From Azoarcus sp. DD4 (GTDB lineage: Bacteria > Pseudomonadota > Gammaproteobacteria > Burkholderiales > Rhodocyclaceae): a DNA stretch of 64,000 nucleotides. The DNA lies in assembly GCF_006496635.1 (NCBI RefSeq), contig NZ_CP022958.1:2728001-2792000 (forward strand). The letters run 5' to 3'. Under the pieces are notes generated by a model. That model was not told the DNA's origin. It ran no database searches and saw nothing but the letters and a program-made list of their open reading frames with translations. Each line of letters opens with the position of its first letter. Within the stretch, counting starts at the first letter, position 1. Position numbers and translations under genes: made by a program. Shown here in pieces: positions 8,351 through 17,911 of this stretch.

Positions 8351-9808
8351 CTAGCGTATGCCGCCGAGGCAGAGGTATTTCACCTCCAGGTAGTCCTCGA
8401 TGCCGTACTTCGAGCCTTCACGGCCGATGCCGGACTCCTTCATGCCGCCAAAGGGCGCCACTTCGGTGGAGATGATGCCTTCGTTGATGCCGACGATGCC
8501 GTATTCCAGCCTTTCGGCGACCCGCCACACGCGTGCGATGTCGCGTGCGTAGAAGTAGGCGGCAAGCCCGAACTCGGTGTCGTTGGCCATCCGCACCGCT
8601 TCCTCTTCGGTGTGGAAGCGGAACAGCGGCGCCACCGGGCCGAAGATTTCCTCACGCGCGACCCGCATCTCCGGGGTGACGCCGGTGATGATGGTCGGTT
8701 CGAAGAAGCCGTGGTCCAGGCTGTGGCGCTTGCCGCCGAGCAGCACCTGCGCGCCCTTGGCGGTGGCATCGGCGAGCAGTTCCTCGACCTTGGCGATGGC
8801 GTCCTGATTGATCAGCGGACCTTGCTGCACGTCGCCGGAAAGCCCTGGTCCCACCTTCATGCTCGCCACCGCCTCGGCCAGCCTGGCGGCGAAGGCATCG
8901 TAGATGCCGTCCTGCACCAGCAGGCGGTTGGCACAGACGCAGGTCTGGCCGGCATTGCGGTACTTGGAGGCGATGGCGCCGGCCACCGCGGCGTCGAGAT
9001 CGGCGTCATCGAAGACGATGAAGGGCGCATTGCCGCCGAGTTCGAGCGATACCTTCTTCACCGTGCCGGCACACTGGGCCATCAACAGCTTGCCGACCGC
9101 GGTCGAACCGGTGAAGGAGAGCTTGCGCACCGTCGGGTTGGCGGTAAGCTCGCCGCCCACTTCGGGCGCCTTCATGGTTGTGACGACGTTGAACACACCC
9201 TTGGGCACGCCGGCCCGTTCGGCCAGCTCGGCGAGCGCCAGCGCGCACAGCGGCGTGTCTTCGGCCGGCTTGATGACGATGGCGCAGCCGGCGGCAAGCG
9301 CCGGGCCTGCCTTGCGGGTGATCATCGCGATCGGGAAATTCCATGGCGTGATCGCAGCGACCACGCCAATCGGCTCCTTCAGCACGACGATGCGCTTGTC
9401 CGAGCCATGCCCGGGGATCACGTCGCCATAGACGCGTTTGCCTTCCTCCGCGAACCACTCGATGAAGGAGGCGCCGTAGGCCACCTCGCCACGTGCTTCG
9501 GCGAGCGGTTTGCCCTGCTCAGAGGTCATCAGCACCGCCAGGTCTTCCTGGTTCGCCATGACGAGCTCGAACCACTTGCGCAGGATGGCGGCACGTTCCT
9601 TGGCAGTTCTGGCGCGCCAGGTCGGCAGCGCGGCATTGGCCGCGGCGATGGCGCGGCGGGTTTCTGCGGCACCCAGGCTGGGCACGCTGGCGATACGGCT
9701 GCCGTCGGCAGGGTTGGTCACATCGAAACGGGCGCCGTCGTCGGCACCGACCCAGGCTCCGTCGATGTAGGCGGATTCGCGCAGCAGCGCGCGGTCTTTG
9801 AGTTCCAT
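8351..9808 (-). CDS. gabD: Succinate/glutarate-semialdehyde dehydrogenase
   Basis: This is a 485-residue aldehyde dehydrogenase of the GabD/DavD type, about the usual length. It has the cofactor loop TPWNFPIAMITRK, the SFTGSTAVGK segment, the catalytic Glu in ELGGNAPFIVF and the nucleophilic Cys in NAGQTCVCAN. It oxidises succinate semialdehyde or glutarate semialdehyde with NAD(P)+. Given the gcdG/gcdH genes nearby, a DavD-like role (glutarate semialdehyde to glutarate) is a reasonable inference. It converges with the lhgO-like gene, leaving 19 bp between the stops. Confidence 0.85.
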   Translation of the reverse strand: MELKDRALLRESAYIDGAWVGADDGARFDVTNPADGSRIASVPSLGAAETRRAIAAANAALPTWRARTAKERAAILRKWFELVMANQEDLAVLMTSEQGKPLAEARGEVAYGASFIEWFAEEGKRVYGDVIPGHGSDKRIVVLKEPIGVVAAITPWNFPIAMITRKAGPALAAGCAIVIKPAEDTPLCALALAELAERAGVPKGVFNVVTTMKAPEVGGELTANPTVRKLSFTGSTAVGKLLMAQCAGTVKKVSLELGGNAPFIVFDDADLDAAVAGAIASKYRNAGQTCVCANRLLVQDGIYDAFAARLAEAVASMKVGPGLSGDVQQGPLINQDAIAKVEELLADATAKGAQVLLGGKRHSLDHGFFEPTIITGVTPEMRVAREEIFGPVAPLFRFHTEEEAVRMANDTEFGLAAYFYARDIARVWRVAERLEYGIVGINEGIISTEVAPFGGMKESGIGREGSKYGIEDYLEVKYLCLGGIR

Positions 9809-9874
9809 GGCGTCTCCTCGAAGCGTGTCTGCAGCTGCAGATGCGGCCGGACAGATCGGGAATTATCACCCGAG

Positions 9875-9912
9875 GAAAGAAAAACCGTCCCGGCTGAGCT
9901 CAGCCGGGACGG
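9875..9912 (-). terminator. Intrinsic terminator of the etfBA operon
   Basis: CCGTCCCGGCTGAG and its exact reverse complement form a 28-bp perfect palindrome (9885-9912). On the minus strand it is followed by a T-rich run (complement of GAAAGAAAAA, 9875-9884). It lies between the etfA stop and the gabD start and should stop leftward transcription from etfBA. Confidence 0.8.
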
Positions 9913-9980
9913 TCAAATAACCAACGGGCAGCGGAGAGAGGGAGAGGAAGCGCCCGCCGGTTGGGAACGGATAATGGCGT

Positions 9981-10925
9981 TCAGACCGAGGCGGCGAGTT
10001 CCGGCACCACCTCGAACAGATCGCCCACCAGGCCGTAATCCGCTACCTGGAAGATGGGCGCCTCCGGGTCCTTGTTGATCGCGACGATCACCTTGGATTC
10101 CTTCATGCCCGCCAGGTGCTGGATCGCGCCCGAGATGCCGATCGCGATGTAGAGCTGCGGTGCGACGATCTTGCCGGTCTGGCCGACCTGGTAGTCGTTG
10201 GGCACGTAGCCCGCATCGACCGCGGCGCGGGAAGCGCCGAGCGCGGCGCCGAGCTTGTCGGCGAGCGGTTCGAGCAGTTTGGTGTAGTTCTCGCCGCTGC
10301 CCAGGCCGCGACCGCCGGAGACGATGATCTTCGCGGCGCCGAGTTCGGGCCGCGCGCTCTTGGTGATCTCGCGGCCGACCAGGCTCGATTGGCCCGCATC
10401 GGCGGCGGTGGCGACCGCTTCGATCGCGGCCGCGCCGCCTTCCGCCGCAGCCGCCTCGAAGGCGGTGGTGCGCACGGTGATGACCTTGACCGCATCGGCG
10501 CTCTTGACGGTGGCCAGCGCGTTGCCGGCGTAGATCGGGCGCACGAAGGTGTCGGCGGCTTCCACCCCGACGATGTCGCTGATCTGGGCGACGTCGAGCA
10601 GCGCGGCTACGCGCGGCAGCGTGTTCTTGCCCGCCGAGGTGGCCGGGGCCAGCACGTGGCTGTAGTCGGCGGCAAGGTTCTTGAGCAGCGCGCTGACGTT
10701 CTCGGCAAGCTGGGCGTCCAGCTGCGGGGCGTCGGCCACCAGCACCTTGGCCACGCCGGCGAGCTTGGCTGCGGCTTCGGCCGCGGCGGCGCAGTTGCTG
10801 CCGGCGACCAGCACGTGGATCTCGGTTGCCAACATTCCGCCAATCTTGGCGGCAGCCGTCACCGTGTTGAGCGTGGCGGCCTTGATCGTTTGGTTGTCGT
10901 GTTCGGCAAGGACAAGTATGGCCAT
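9981..10925 (-). CDS. etfA: Electron transfer flavoprotein alpha subunit
   Basis: The 314-residue product begins [11 protein letters not shown] and has the ETF-alpha FAD-binding C-terminal domain, with [40 protein letters not shown] and the NKDPEAPIF motif. With EtfB it takes electrons from acyl-CoA dehydrogenases and hands them to ETF:quinone oxidoreductase. The ATG overlaps the etfB stop by one base (TGATG), so the pair is translationally coupled. It likely serves the glutaryl-CoA and acyl-CoA dehydrogenases in this window. Confidence 0.95.
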   Translation of the reverse strand: MAILVLAEHDNQTIKAATLNTVTAAAKIGGMLATEIHVLVAGSNCAAAAEAAAKLAGVAKVLVADAPQLDAQLAENVSALLKNLAADYSHVLAPATSAGKNTLPRVAALLDVAQISDIVGVEAADTFVRPIYAGNALATVKSADAVKVITVRTTAFEAAAAEGGAAAIEAVATAADAGQSSLVGREITKSARPELGAAKIIVSGGRGLGSGENYTKLLEPLADKLGAALGASRAAVDAGYVPNDYQVGQTGKIVAPQLYIAIGISGAIQHLAGMKESKVIVAINKDPEAPIFQVADYGLVGDLFEVVPELAASV

Positions 10926-11674
10926 CAGAGCACCTTCGCTTCGTTCTTCAGTTTGTCGACCAGCTGGGCCACATCGGCCACCCGCACCCCGGCGCTGCGC
11001 TTGGGCGGCTCGCTCACTTTCAGCGTGGTGAGCCGCGGCGCGACATCGACGCCCAGATCGGCCGGCTTCACCGTGTCGAGCGGCTTCTTCTTCGCCTTCA
11101 TGATGTTGGGCAGCGTCGCGTAGCGCGGCTCGTTCAGGCGCAGGTCGGTGGTGACCACCGCCGGCAAGCTGATCGCCACGGTTTCGAGACCGCCGTCGAT
11201 TTCGCGCGTCACCGTCGCTTTGCCGTCGGCGAGCGTGAGCTTGGAGGCGAAGGTCGCCTGCGGCCAGCCCTTCAAGGCAGCCAGCATCTGGCCGGTCTGG
11301 TTGGCGTCGTCGTCGATCGCCTGCTTGCCGCAGATCACCAGCGTCGGCGCTTCCTTGTCGCACAGCGCCTTGAGCAGTTTGGCGACCGCCAGCGGCTGCA
11401 GTTCGACGTCGGTTTCCACCAGGATGCCGCGGTCCGCGCCGATTGCCATCGCCGCGCGCAGCGTCTCCTGGCAGGCGCCAACGCCGCAGCTCACCGCCAC
11501 CACCTCGGTCGCCACGCCCGCTTCCTTCAGACGCACCGCTTCTTCAACCGCGATCTCGTCGAACGGGTTCATGCTCATCTTCACATTGGCCAGGTCGACA
11601 CCGCTGCCGTCCGCCTTCACACGGACCTTCACGTTGTAGTCGACCACGCGTTTTACGGGTACGAGGATTTTCAC
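10925..11674 (-). CDS. etfB: Electron transfer flavoprotein beta subunit
   Basis: This 249-residue protein starts [20 protein letters not shown] and carries the [16 protein letters not shown] and [15 protein letters not shown] stretches typical of EtfB, the AMP-binding subunit. It is of normal length. It is the first gene of the etfBA pair, 25 bp downstream of the GcdG-like CoA-transferase stop, so the three may be co-transcribed. That context suggests a dedicated electron carrier for glutaryl-CoA dehydrogenase. Confidence 0.95.
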   Translation of the reverse strand: MKILVPVKRVVDYNVKVRVKADGSGVDLANVKMSMNPFDEIAVEEAVRLKEAGVATEVVAVSCGVGACQETLRAAMAIGADRGILVETDVELQPLAVAKLLKALCDKEAPTLVICGKQAIDDDANQTGQMLAALKGWPQATFASKLTLADGKATVTREIDGGLETVAISLPAVVTTDLRLNEPRYATLPNIMKAKKKPLDTVKPADLGVDVAPRLTTLKVSEPPKRSAGVRVADVAQLVDKLKNEAKVL

Positions 11675-11699
11675 GCGCTCTTTCTCCTGGGTTGTCGTT

Positions 11700-12923
11700 T
11701 CAGATCACGCCGGCAGCGCGCAATTCTTCGATCTGCGTTGCGCTGAGGCCGAGCGTCCTGTTGAGGATCTGCTCGGTATGTTCGCCGAGCAGCGGGGGCG
11801 GATTGCGGTACTCGACCGGGGTGGCCGATAGCCGCAGCGGATTGGCGACCAACGGCACTTCGCCGGCGAGCGGGTGCGGCATGGTGACCTTGAGGCCACG
11901 CGCCTGCACTTGCGGGTCGGCGAAGACGTCGGCCAGGGTGTTGATCGGGCCGCAGGGCACAGCGAGCGCTTCGAGGGCCTTCACCCAGTCGGCGGTGCTG
12001 CGCTCGATGGTCAGGCGCTTGAGCGCCGGGATCAGCGCGCCGCGGTTTTCCACCCGCGCCTTGTTGGTCGCATAGCGCGCGTCGGCGGCAAGCTCGGGCG
12101 CGCCGGCTTCGGCGCAGAAGCGGGCGAACTGGCCGTCGTTGCCGATGGCCAGGATCATGTAGCCGTCGGCAGTCGGGAAGTCCTGGTAGGGCACGATGTT
12201 GGGGTGGGCGTTGCCCAGCCGCTTGGGATTCTGCCCGGTGGTGAGGTAGTTCATCGCCTGGTTGGCGAGGCAGGCGATCTGCACGTCGAGCAGCGCGAGG
12301 TCGATGAACTGCCCTTCCCCGCTCTTCTCGCGCCAGGCGAGCGCGGCGAGCACCGCATTGGTGGCGTAGAGGCCGGTGAGGATGTCGGTGAGCGCGACGC
12401 CGACCTTCATCGGGCCGCCGCCTTCCTCATTGTCCGGGCGGCCGGTGAGGCTCATCAGGCCGCCGAGGCCCTGGATCAGGAAGTCGTAGCCGGCGCGCGG
12501 TGCGTAGGGGCCGTCCTGGCCGAAGCCGGTGATGGAGCAGTAGATGAGGCGCGGGTTGATCGCCTTCAGCGCGGCATAGTCGAGGCCGTACTGGGCGAGA
12601 CCGCCGAGCTTGAAGTTTTCGAGCACGACGTCGGATTCGGCCGCGAGCTGCTTCACCAGCGCCTGGCCTTCGGGCCGGGTGATGTCGATGGTGACGGAGC
12701 GCTTGTTGCGGTTGGCGCAGAGGTAGTAGGCGGCGACGCTGGTGTTCTCGCCGTGCTCGTCCTTGAGGAAGGGTGGGCCCCAGCCGCGGGTGTCGTCGCC
12801 GGCGCCGGGGCGTTCGACCTTGATGACGTCGGCGCCGAGGTCGGCGAGCAACTGGCCGGCCCAGGGGCCCGCGAGGATGCGGGAGAGATCGAGTACGCGG
12901 ATGTGGGAGAGTGCGCCGGGCAT
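11700..12923 (-). CDS. gcdG: Class III CoA-transferase, GcdG-like (CaiB/BaiF family)
   Basis: The 407-residue protein opens with [30 protein letters not shown], and the family's nucleophilic Asp lies in [13 protein letters not shown]. CaiB/BaiF enzymes move CoA between acyl-CoA thioesters and free acids. Next to gcdH and a divergent LysR gene, as in the pseudomonad gcdR-gcdH-gcdG arrangement, transfer of CoA to glutarate is the best guess. The ATG at 12923 is chosen over far upstream starts because the domain begins there and the region upstream is repeat DNA. Confidence 0.8.
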   Translation of the reverse strand: MPGALSHIRVLDLSRILAGPWAGQLLADLGADVIKVERPGAGDDTRGWGPPFLKDEHGENTSVAAYYLCANRNKRSVTIDITRPEGQALVKQLAAESDVVLENFKLGGLAQYGLDYAALKAINPRLIYCSITGFGQDGPYAPRAGYDFLIQGLGGLMSLTGRPDNEEGGGPMKVGVALTDILTGLYATNAVLAALAWREKSGEGQFIDLALLDVQIACLANQAMNYLTTGQNPKRLGNAHPNIVPYQDFPTADGYMILAIGNDGQFARFCAEAGAPELAADARYATNKARVENRGALIPALKRLTIERSTADWVKALEALAVPCGPINTLADVFADPQVQARGLKVTMPHPLAGEVPLVANPLRLSATPVEYRNPPPLLGEHTEQILNRTLGLSATQIEELRAAGVI

Positions 12924-13007
12924 GGTGGGTTCTCTTGCTGTCCTCTTGTAACGACGTGGTCGCTGCTCTAGGTGGGTTAAAAAACCTGTGGATCGGCTGG
13001 CGCCTCG

Positions 13008-13110
13008 CGCGGGGTATTTGTTCCGCCGGGCTGCGGAACTCACTCGCTGCGCTCGTTCAGACAGTCCTCGCCCGGCTCCACAAACACCCCGCCCGACCGC
13101 TGGCGGCGGA
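13008..13110. repeat. Dispersed repeat family B, copy 1
   Basis: This segment in the 507-bp gap 12924-13430 contains TTCAGACAGTCCTCGCCC and CCACAAACACCCCGC. The same core (TCAGACAGTCCTCGCCC, CCACAAA) recurs at 21693-21850. It is bounded by GC-rich inverted stretches. No coding function is seen, and it resembles intergenic repeats common in beta- and gammaproteobacteria. Confidence 0.6.
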
Positions 13111-13185
13111 AATTCGGCGGCCGAAACTGCGAACAGCAAACCTGTGGTTAATTGAGAGGCATCGCGTGGAAGTGCGTCGGTGTGT

Positions 13186-13290
13186 TCCCTCCCTTTCAAG
13201 GGGAGGGTTAGGGTGGGGATGGGTTTGGGTTGAGCGCTCGGTTTAACCCCTTCCCCACCCCCGCCCTTCCCTTGAAGGGGGAAGTAAAAC
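13186..13290. repeat. Dispersed REP-like repeat family A, copy 1 (head-to-head pair)
   Basis: Two units face each other. Each has a CCCTTCAAGGGG-type palindrome followed by a GGGTTGGGGTGGGGATGGGG-like tail; here the left unit runs 13186-13229 and the right unit about 13243-13290. The same unit recurs at 22748-22957, 49934-50041, 55569-55731 and 58193-58398. The remainder of the gap 12924-13430 holds family B and no gene. Confidence 0.75.
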
Positions 13291-13430
13291 CTCCTGCAGC
13301 TCTCACTCACTCCGCCAATACCTGGTTGCTATGGCACGGACAGAACACGGTGCCGTTGGAGTCGCAGTTCTATTGCCTCCTCCAAGCCGAGAGGAATATG
13401 ACGAAGAAATTGAGCTCGCGCCGGACGTAC

Positions 13431-14618
13431 TCAGTTGCTGAAAGCAGCGATGCCGGTGATGGCGCGGCCGAGGATCAGCGCATGAATGTCGTGCGTCCCC
13501 TCGTAGGTGTTGACCACCTCGAGGTTGACCAGGTGACGTGCCACGCAGAACTCGTCCGAAATGCCGTTGCCGCCGAGCATGTCGCGGGCCACGCGGGCGA
13601 TGTCGAGGGCCTTGCCGCAGGAGTTGCGCTTGATGATGGAGGTGATCTCCACCGGCGCGTTGCCGGCGTCCTTCAACCGCCCGACCTGCAGGCAAGCCTG
13701 CAGCCCCAGGGTGATCTCGGTGAGCATGTCGGCGAGCTTCTTCTGCACCAGCTGGTTGGCCGCGAGCGGACGGCCGAACTGCTTGCGGTCCATGGTGTAT
13801 TGGCGGGCCGTTTCGTAGCAGGCTTCGGCGGCGCCGAGCGCACCCCAGGCGATGCCGTAGCGGGCGGAGTTCAGGCAGGTGAAGGGGCCCTTGAGGCCAC
13901 GCACCGTCGGGAAGGCGTTCTCTTCCGGACAGAACACTTCGTCCATGACGATCTCGCCGGTGATCGACGCACGCAGGCCGACCTTGCCGTGGATCGCCGG
14001 GGCCGACAGCCCCTTCCAGCCCTTCTCCAGCACGAAGCCGCGGATCTGGCCTTCGTCGTCCTTGGCCCACACCACGAACACATCGGCGATCGGGCTGTTG
14101 GTGATCCACATCTTGGCGCCGGAGATGCTGTAGCCGCCGGGCACCTTCTTCGCGCGGGTGATCATGCTGCCGGGGTCGGAGCCGTGGTTCGGTTCGGTCA
14201 GGCCGAAGCAGCCCACCCATTCGCCGGTGGCGAGCTTGGGCAGGTATTTCTGCTTCTGGGCTTCGGTGCCGAATTCGTTGATCGGCACCATCACCAGCGA
14301 GCTCTGCACGCTCATCATCGAACGGTAGCCGGAATCGACGCGTTCGACTTCGCGGGCGATCAGGCCGTAGCTGATGTAGTTCATGCCGGCGCCGCCGTAC
14401 TGCTCGGGAATCGTCGGGCCGAGCAGGCCGAGTTCGCCCATCTCGTTGAAGATCTCGCGGTCGGTGCGCTCGTGACGGAAGGCGTCCTGCACGCGCGGCA
14501 GCAGCTTTTCCTGGCAGTAGGCGCGCGCGGTGTCGCGCACCATGCGCTCCACGTCGGTCAGTTGGCTGTCGAGGAAGAGCGGATCTGCCCAGTCGAAGGT
14601 CGCCTTGTTGGAAGCCAT
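13431..14618 (-). CDS. gcdH: Glutaryl-CoA dehydrogenase, copy 1
   Basis: This 395-residue acyl-CoA dehydrogenase matches the GcdH subfamily: [14 protein letters not shown] substrate loop, [19 protein letters not shown], and the catalytic Glu in [16 protein letters not shown]. It oxidises and decarboxylates glutaryl-CoA to crotonyl-CoA and passes electrons to Etf. It is transcribed away from the LysR gene at 14803, with gcdG downstream. From about residue 18 the protein differs from the second copy (18374-19555) at only two positions that I can find, and the DNA is nearly identical too. Confidence 0.93.
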   Translation of the reverse strand: MASNKATFDWADPLFLDSQLTDVERMVRDTARAYCQEKLLPRVQDAFRHERTDREIFNEMGELGLLGPTIPEQYGGAGMNYISYGLIAREVERVDSGYRSMMSVQSSLVMVPINEFGTEAQKQKYLPKLATGEWVGCFGLTEPNHGSDPGSMITRAKKVPGGYSISGAKMWITNSPIADVFVVWAKDDEGQIRGFVLEKGWKGLSAPAIHGKVGLRASITGEIVMDEVFCPEENAFPTVRGLKGPFTCLNSARYGIAWGALGAAEACYETARQYTMDRKQFGRPLAANQLVQKKLADMLTEITLGLQACLQVGRLKDAGNAPVEITSIIKRNSCGKALDIARVARDMLGGNGISDEFCVARHLVNLEVVNTYEGTHDIHALILGRAITGIAAFSN

Positions 14619-14714
14619 GCTGTCTCCTTTGCTTGTCGGGGAGCGGCCGCCAGCGGGCCGCGAACGAGGACCATCTTAGGCAGTCGCGTAGCTGCCGGCA
14701 AACGAGTATTTGGA

Positions 14715-14734
14715 AGTAAACTGTGCGCTTTACT
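14715..14734. promoter_or_regulatory. Candidate LysR-type operator between gcdH and gcdR
   Basis: AGTAAA-N8-TTTACT forms a perfect inverted repeat in the 184-bp divergent region between gcdH and the LysR gene. It has the size and symmetry expected of a LysR-type recognition site, and its position suits control of both genes. The assignment is by position and symmetry only. Confidence 0.45.
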
Positions 14735-14802
14735 CACTTCGAAACGTCTGGGCCGCCCGCGGGAACGGAAAGTCGGGTCCAAACCAGCACGTCAAGGACA
14801 CC

Positions 14803-15729
14803 ATGCGCAGAAAAATCCCCAGCACCGCGGCGCTGCAGGCCTTCGATGCGGCCGCCCGTCACGAGAGCTTCACCCGCGCCGCGGATGAACTGGCGCTGAC
14901 CCAGAGCGCGATCTGCCGCCAGATCGCCGCGCTGGAGGACTTTCTCGGCGTCGCCCTGTTCCGCCGCACGCGGCGCGGCGTCCGCTTGACGGAAGCCGGT
15001 ATCAGCTACAGCCGCAAGGTTGCGGCGCGGCTCGATGCGGTGGAACGCGACACCCTGTCGGTGATGGCACACCGCGGCAGCGGCGCCACGCTGGAAATCG
15101 CCACCGTGCCGACCTTTGCTACGCGCTGGCTGTTGCCTCGCCTTCCCGCCTTCCTGGCCGGGAATCCGGACGTCACGGTAAACCTGAGCACCCGCACCCG
15201 GCCCTTCCTGTTCGACGAGACCGAGTTCGACGCCGCCATCTATTTCGGCGACGCCGGCTGGCCGGGTACCGAGGCGCACTTCCTCATGCGCGAATATCCG
15301 GTGCCGGTCTGTAGCCCGCAACTGGCCGGCGTGAAGGCCGGCATGACGCCGGCGGAGATCGCCGGATTGCCGCTGCTGCAGCAGACCACCCGCCCCTACG
15401 CCTGGCGGCACTGGTTCGAGTCGGTCGGTATGAGTATTTCGCAAGATATGGGCGGTCCACGCCTGGAGTTGTTCTCCATGCTGGCCGAGGCAGCCATCCA
15501 CCGACTCGGCGTCGCACTGATCCCGCCCTTCCTGATCCGCCAGGAGCTGGATGCGGGTCTGTTGATCACGCCCTGCCCTCATGCCCAGCGGAGCGAACGC
15601 GCGTATTACTTCATCGTGCCGGAGCGCAAGGCCCAGCTCACCGCGCTGACTCACTTCCGCCAATGGCTGGTGGACGAGACAGCCCGCTACAGCTCCAGCG
15701 AGGAGATGCAGAAGACATCCGATACATGA
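14803..15729 (+). CDS. gcdR: LysR-family regulator, GcdR-like
   Basis: The 308-residue protein has an N-terminal winged helix-turn-helix (FDAAARHESFTRAADELALTQ, then SAICRQIAALED) and a C-terminal periplasmic-binding-like effector domain. It resembles the GcvA/GcdR branch. It is divergent from gcdH, so activation of gcdH, and perhaps of gcdG and etf, by glutarate or glutaryl-CoA is the likely role. The ATG at 14803 sits directly before the HTH; the longer in-frame reading from 14710 would run through the operator region. Confidence 0.82.
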   Translation: MRRKIPSTAALQAFDAAARHESFTRAADELALTQSAICRQIAALEDFLGVALFRRTRRGVRLTEAGISYSRKVAARLDAVERDTLSVMAHRGSGATLEIATVPTFATRWLLPRLPAFLAGNPDVTVNLSTRTRPFLFDETEFDAAIYFGDAGWPGTEAHFLMREYPVPVCSPQLAGVKAGMTPAEIAGLPLLQQTTRPYAWRHWFESVGMSISQDMGGPRLELFSMLAEAAIHRLGVALIPPFLIRQELDAGLLITPCPHAQRSERAYYFIVPERKAQLTALTHFRQWLVDETARYSSSEEMQKTSDT

Positions 15730-15805
15730 CATGCCGGAAGGGTCGTCAGGCAATGACAAATGCACTATCCTCGCGGTCAATATCGCCGCACGGAGTGCAA
15801 TCACG

Positions 15806-16021
15806 ATGAAGACCATCCGCCTCGCCGGCACCATGTTCAAAGCGTCCGCCTTGTTTGGCGGGCCGCAGACAGACAACAACCCGAAAACGCCGCTAGAACA
15901 GCTGCATGCCGGCATGCCTTCCGGGCAGCTACCGCAAGCCGAAGAATGGATTGCCGCCGGCGAGTTGCTGGCGGAGGTGGTTCAGGCCGCCGCCGAGCGT
16001 GCCGGGGAGTGTGAGCAATGA
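15806..16021 (+). CDS. Small hypothetical protein
   Basis: I do not recognise this 71-residue protein. It starts MKTIRLAGTMFKAS and is otherwise hydrophilic with an acidic, Ala-rich C-terminal helix. An upstream start at 15731 in the same frame is possible. Its stop overlaps the lipoprotein start (ATGA, 16018-16021), so the two are probably translated together, which is the main support for it being real. Confidence 0.5.
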   Translation: MKTIRLAGTMFKASALFGGPQTDNNPKTPLEQLHAGMPSGQLPQAEEWIAAGELLAEVVQAAAERAGECEQ

Positions 16022-16665
16022 GGCTGCGGGGCCTGCTCGGCTCGGCGATGCTGCTGGTCGCCGCCGGCTGTGCGACCTCGCCGCCACTGCAGGTATCGGA
16101 TGAAACGGTGCCGCCCGCCGTCGTCGAGGATGTACGCCCGGTGGCGGTCTATCTCGTTCCGCTCGACGACTTCAACGTGGTCGAGGCCGGCAGGCTCGCG
16201 CGCCAGTTTTCGGACGAGTTCGGTTTGCGGATCAAGAGCGCGCCACCGCTCAGCTCACGCCGGGTGCTGCCCTTCTCGGGCACGCGGCAATATCCCGCGG
16301 AAGACATCGTTGCGGCGGTCGTGCCGATGCTGGCAGGCTTGCCCGACCGGGCGCCGAATGCGAGCTATGTGCTGCTGAGCAACCGCGACATCAATTCACG
16401 TTCGCGCCAGTTCCGTTTCCTGTTCTCCTGGCACGACCCGATTTCGCGCGTGTCGGTGGTGTCGACTGCGCGCTTGCAGACCGACGACGACAAATCGCCA
16501 TACGCCGACGCAATGCTGGCGACGCGGCTGGGCAAGATGACGCGTCGTGCCATCGGTGAAGTCCAGCTGGGCTGGGCGCGTTCGCCCGACATCGGCGACG
16601 TGATGTACGCGCCCATCATGAGTCTGCGTGATGTGGACCGGATGGGGGCCACGCACCGGCCCTGA
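16018..16665 (+). CDS. Lipoprotein resembling an archaemetzincin without its zinc site
   Basis: The 215-residue protein has a lipoprotein signal (LLVAAGC, lipidated Cys 18). Its body follows the archaemetzincin order: VAVYLVPL strand, a TRQYPAEDI segment, SNRDINSRSRQFRFLFS, VSVVSTARL, then MTRRAIGEVQLGW and GDVMYAPIMSLRDVDRM. Where the family has HELGH, this protein has RAIGE, so no zinc can be bound in the usual way. A binding or structural role at the envelope is possible. The family link is my reading of the motif order and needs a profile search. It pairs with the small upstream gene. Confidence 0.55.
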   Translation: MRLRGLLGSAMLLVAAGCATSPPLQVSDETVPPAVVEDVRPVAVYLVPLDDFNVVEAGRLARQFSDEFGLRIKSAPPLSSRRVLPFSGTRQYPAEDIVAAVVPMLAGLPDRAPNASYVLLSNRDINSRSRQFRFLFSWHDPISRVSVVSTARLQTDDDKSPYADAMLATRLGKMTRRAIGEVQLGWARSPDIGDVMYAPIMSLRDVDRMGATHRP

Positions 16666-16712
16666 CCGGCGGCGGGCGCGCCGCTTCATGCAGTGCCCGC
16701 GTTTTCCGGAGC

Positions 16713-17507
16713 TTAGCGCCCCTTCCAGACCGGTTTGCGCTTTTCCAGGAAGGACCTGACGCCCTCGTTGCGGTCGTCGGTGCCGGCGAGCACCACGAAG
16801 TTGCGGCGCTCGATTGCCAGGCCGGCGGCAAGCGGCGTCTCGAAGGCCTGCAGCACCGAGTCCTTGGCCAGCCGCACCGCCAGCGGGGCCTTCTTGGCGA
16901 TCTTGCCGGCCAGCTCGTGCGCACGGGCGATGCAGGCGTCGTCGGCGACGACTTCCGCCACCAGCCCGGCGGCGCGCGCTTCCTGCGCCGGGATGAACTC
17001 GCCCGCCAGCACCAGCTTCATCGCCACCGATTTCCCCACCGCACGGGTCAGCCGCTGGGTGCCGCCGGCACCGGGGATGATGCCGAGGTTGATCTCCGGC
17101 TGGCCGAACTGCGCCGATTCGCCGGCGATGACGATGTCGGCATGCATCACCAGCTCGCAGCCGCCGCCCAGCGCGTAGCCGCACACCGCGGCAACGATGG
17201 GCTTGGGAAAGCGCGCGATGGCGCCGAAGAGGCGCGGCCGCTCTTCGAGCAGCACCGCCTGCATGTCCTTGGCGGCCATCTCGGCCAGATCGGCGCCGGC
17301 GGCGAACACCTGGTCGCCGCCGGTGAGCACGATGCAGCGCACCGCGTCGTCGTGTTCCGCCTGCTCCAGCAGCGCGACGATGCTGCGCAGCAGCGGCGTC
17401 GACAATGCGTTCTTCGCCTGCGGACGATCCAGCCGGATCTCGAGCACGCCGGCATCGGGGCCGGCCACGATCACGCCCTCACCGGGCAGGTAAGCCTTGT
17501 CTGTCAT
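16713..17507 (-). CDS. Enoyl-CoA hydratase
   Basis: This is a 264-residue crotonase-family protein with both catalytic glutamates in place, in GGGCELVMHADI and QPEINLGIIPGAGGTQRL. It should hydrate a 2-enoyl-CoA, plausibly crotonyl-CoA made by GcdH. It is the last gene of the leftward anthraniloyl-CoA operon, 9 bp after the RidA-like gene. It is a canonical hydratase, unlike the crotonase-fold protein at 20761. Confidence 0.9.
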   Translation of the reverse strand: MTDKAYLPGEGVIVAGPDAGVLEIRLDRPQAKNALSTPLLRSIVALLEQAEHDDAVRCIVLTGGDQVFAAGADLAEMAAKDMQAVLLEERPRLFGAIARFPKPIVAAVCGYALGGGCELVMHADIVIAGESAQFGQPEINLGIIPGAGGTQRLTRAVGKSVAMKLVLAGEFIPAQEARAAGLVAEVVADDACIARAHELAGKIAKKAPLAVRLAKDSVLQAFETPLAAGLAIERRNFVVLAGTDDRNEGVRSFLEKRKPVWKGR

Positions 17508-17515
17508 CCTTCCTC

Positions 17516-17911
17516 TCAGTCTGGTATGACGGCGGTGACCTCGATCTCGACCTTGGCCTCGTCCTCGACGAGGTCTGCAACCTGGACGGCGGTCATCGCC
17601 GGGAAATTCTTGCCCATGACCTCACGGTAGGCTGCACCGATCTCCCTGAGGCGGGCGTTGTATTCCTTCTTGTCCTTAAGGTACCACGTCATCCGGACCA
17701 TATGCTCCGGGCCGGCGCCGGCCACCGCCATCACGTCGCGGATGTTGGAAAGCGCCTGGAAAATCTGCTGGACGAGGTCGTCGCTCTCGAACTTGCACTG
17801 GCCGTTCCAGCCGATCTGGCCACCGACGTAGATCTGCCGGCCACGGGCTTCGATGCCGTTCGCGTAGCCCTTGGGGGCGAGCCAGCCTTCGGGTTGCAGG
17901 GTCTTATGCAT
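17516..17911 (-). CDS. Rid-family protein (RidA-like)
   Basis: The 131-residue protein has the YjgF/YER057c/UK114 fold signature (YVGGQIGWN, VQQIFQALSNI, VEIEVTAVIPD). Family members often hydrolyse enamines and imines. The catalytic Arg of canonical RidA, normally in a PAR(S/T) motif, is Met 106 here (PAMTAV), so ordinary 2-aminoacrylate deaminase activity is doubtful. In an operon for an amino-substituted ring, handling of an enamine or imine intermediate is still attractive. The ATG lies inside the 3' end of the thioesterase gene (8-bp overlap). Confidence 0.8.
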   Translation of the reverse strand: MHKTLQPEGWLAPKGYANGIEARGRQIYVGGQIGWNGQCKFESDDLVQQIFQALSNIRDVMAVAGAGPEHMVRMTWYLKDKKEYNARLREIGAAYREVMGKNFPAMTAVQVADLVEDEAKVEIEVTAVIPD

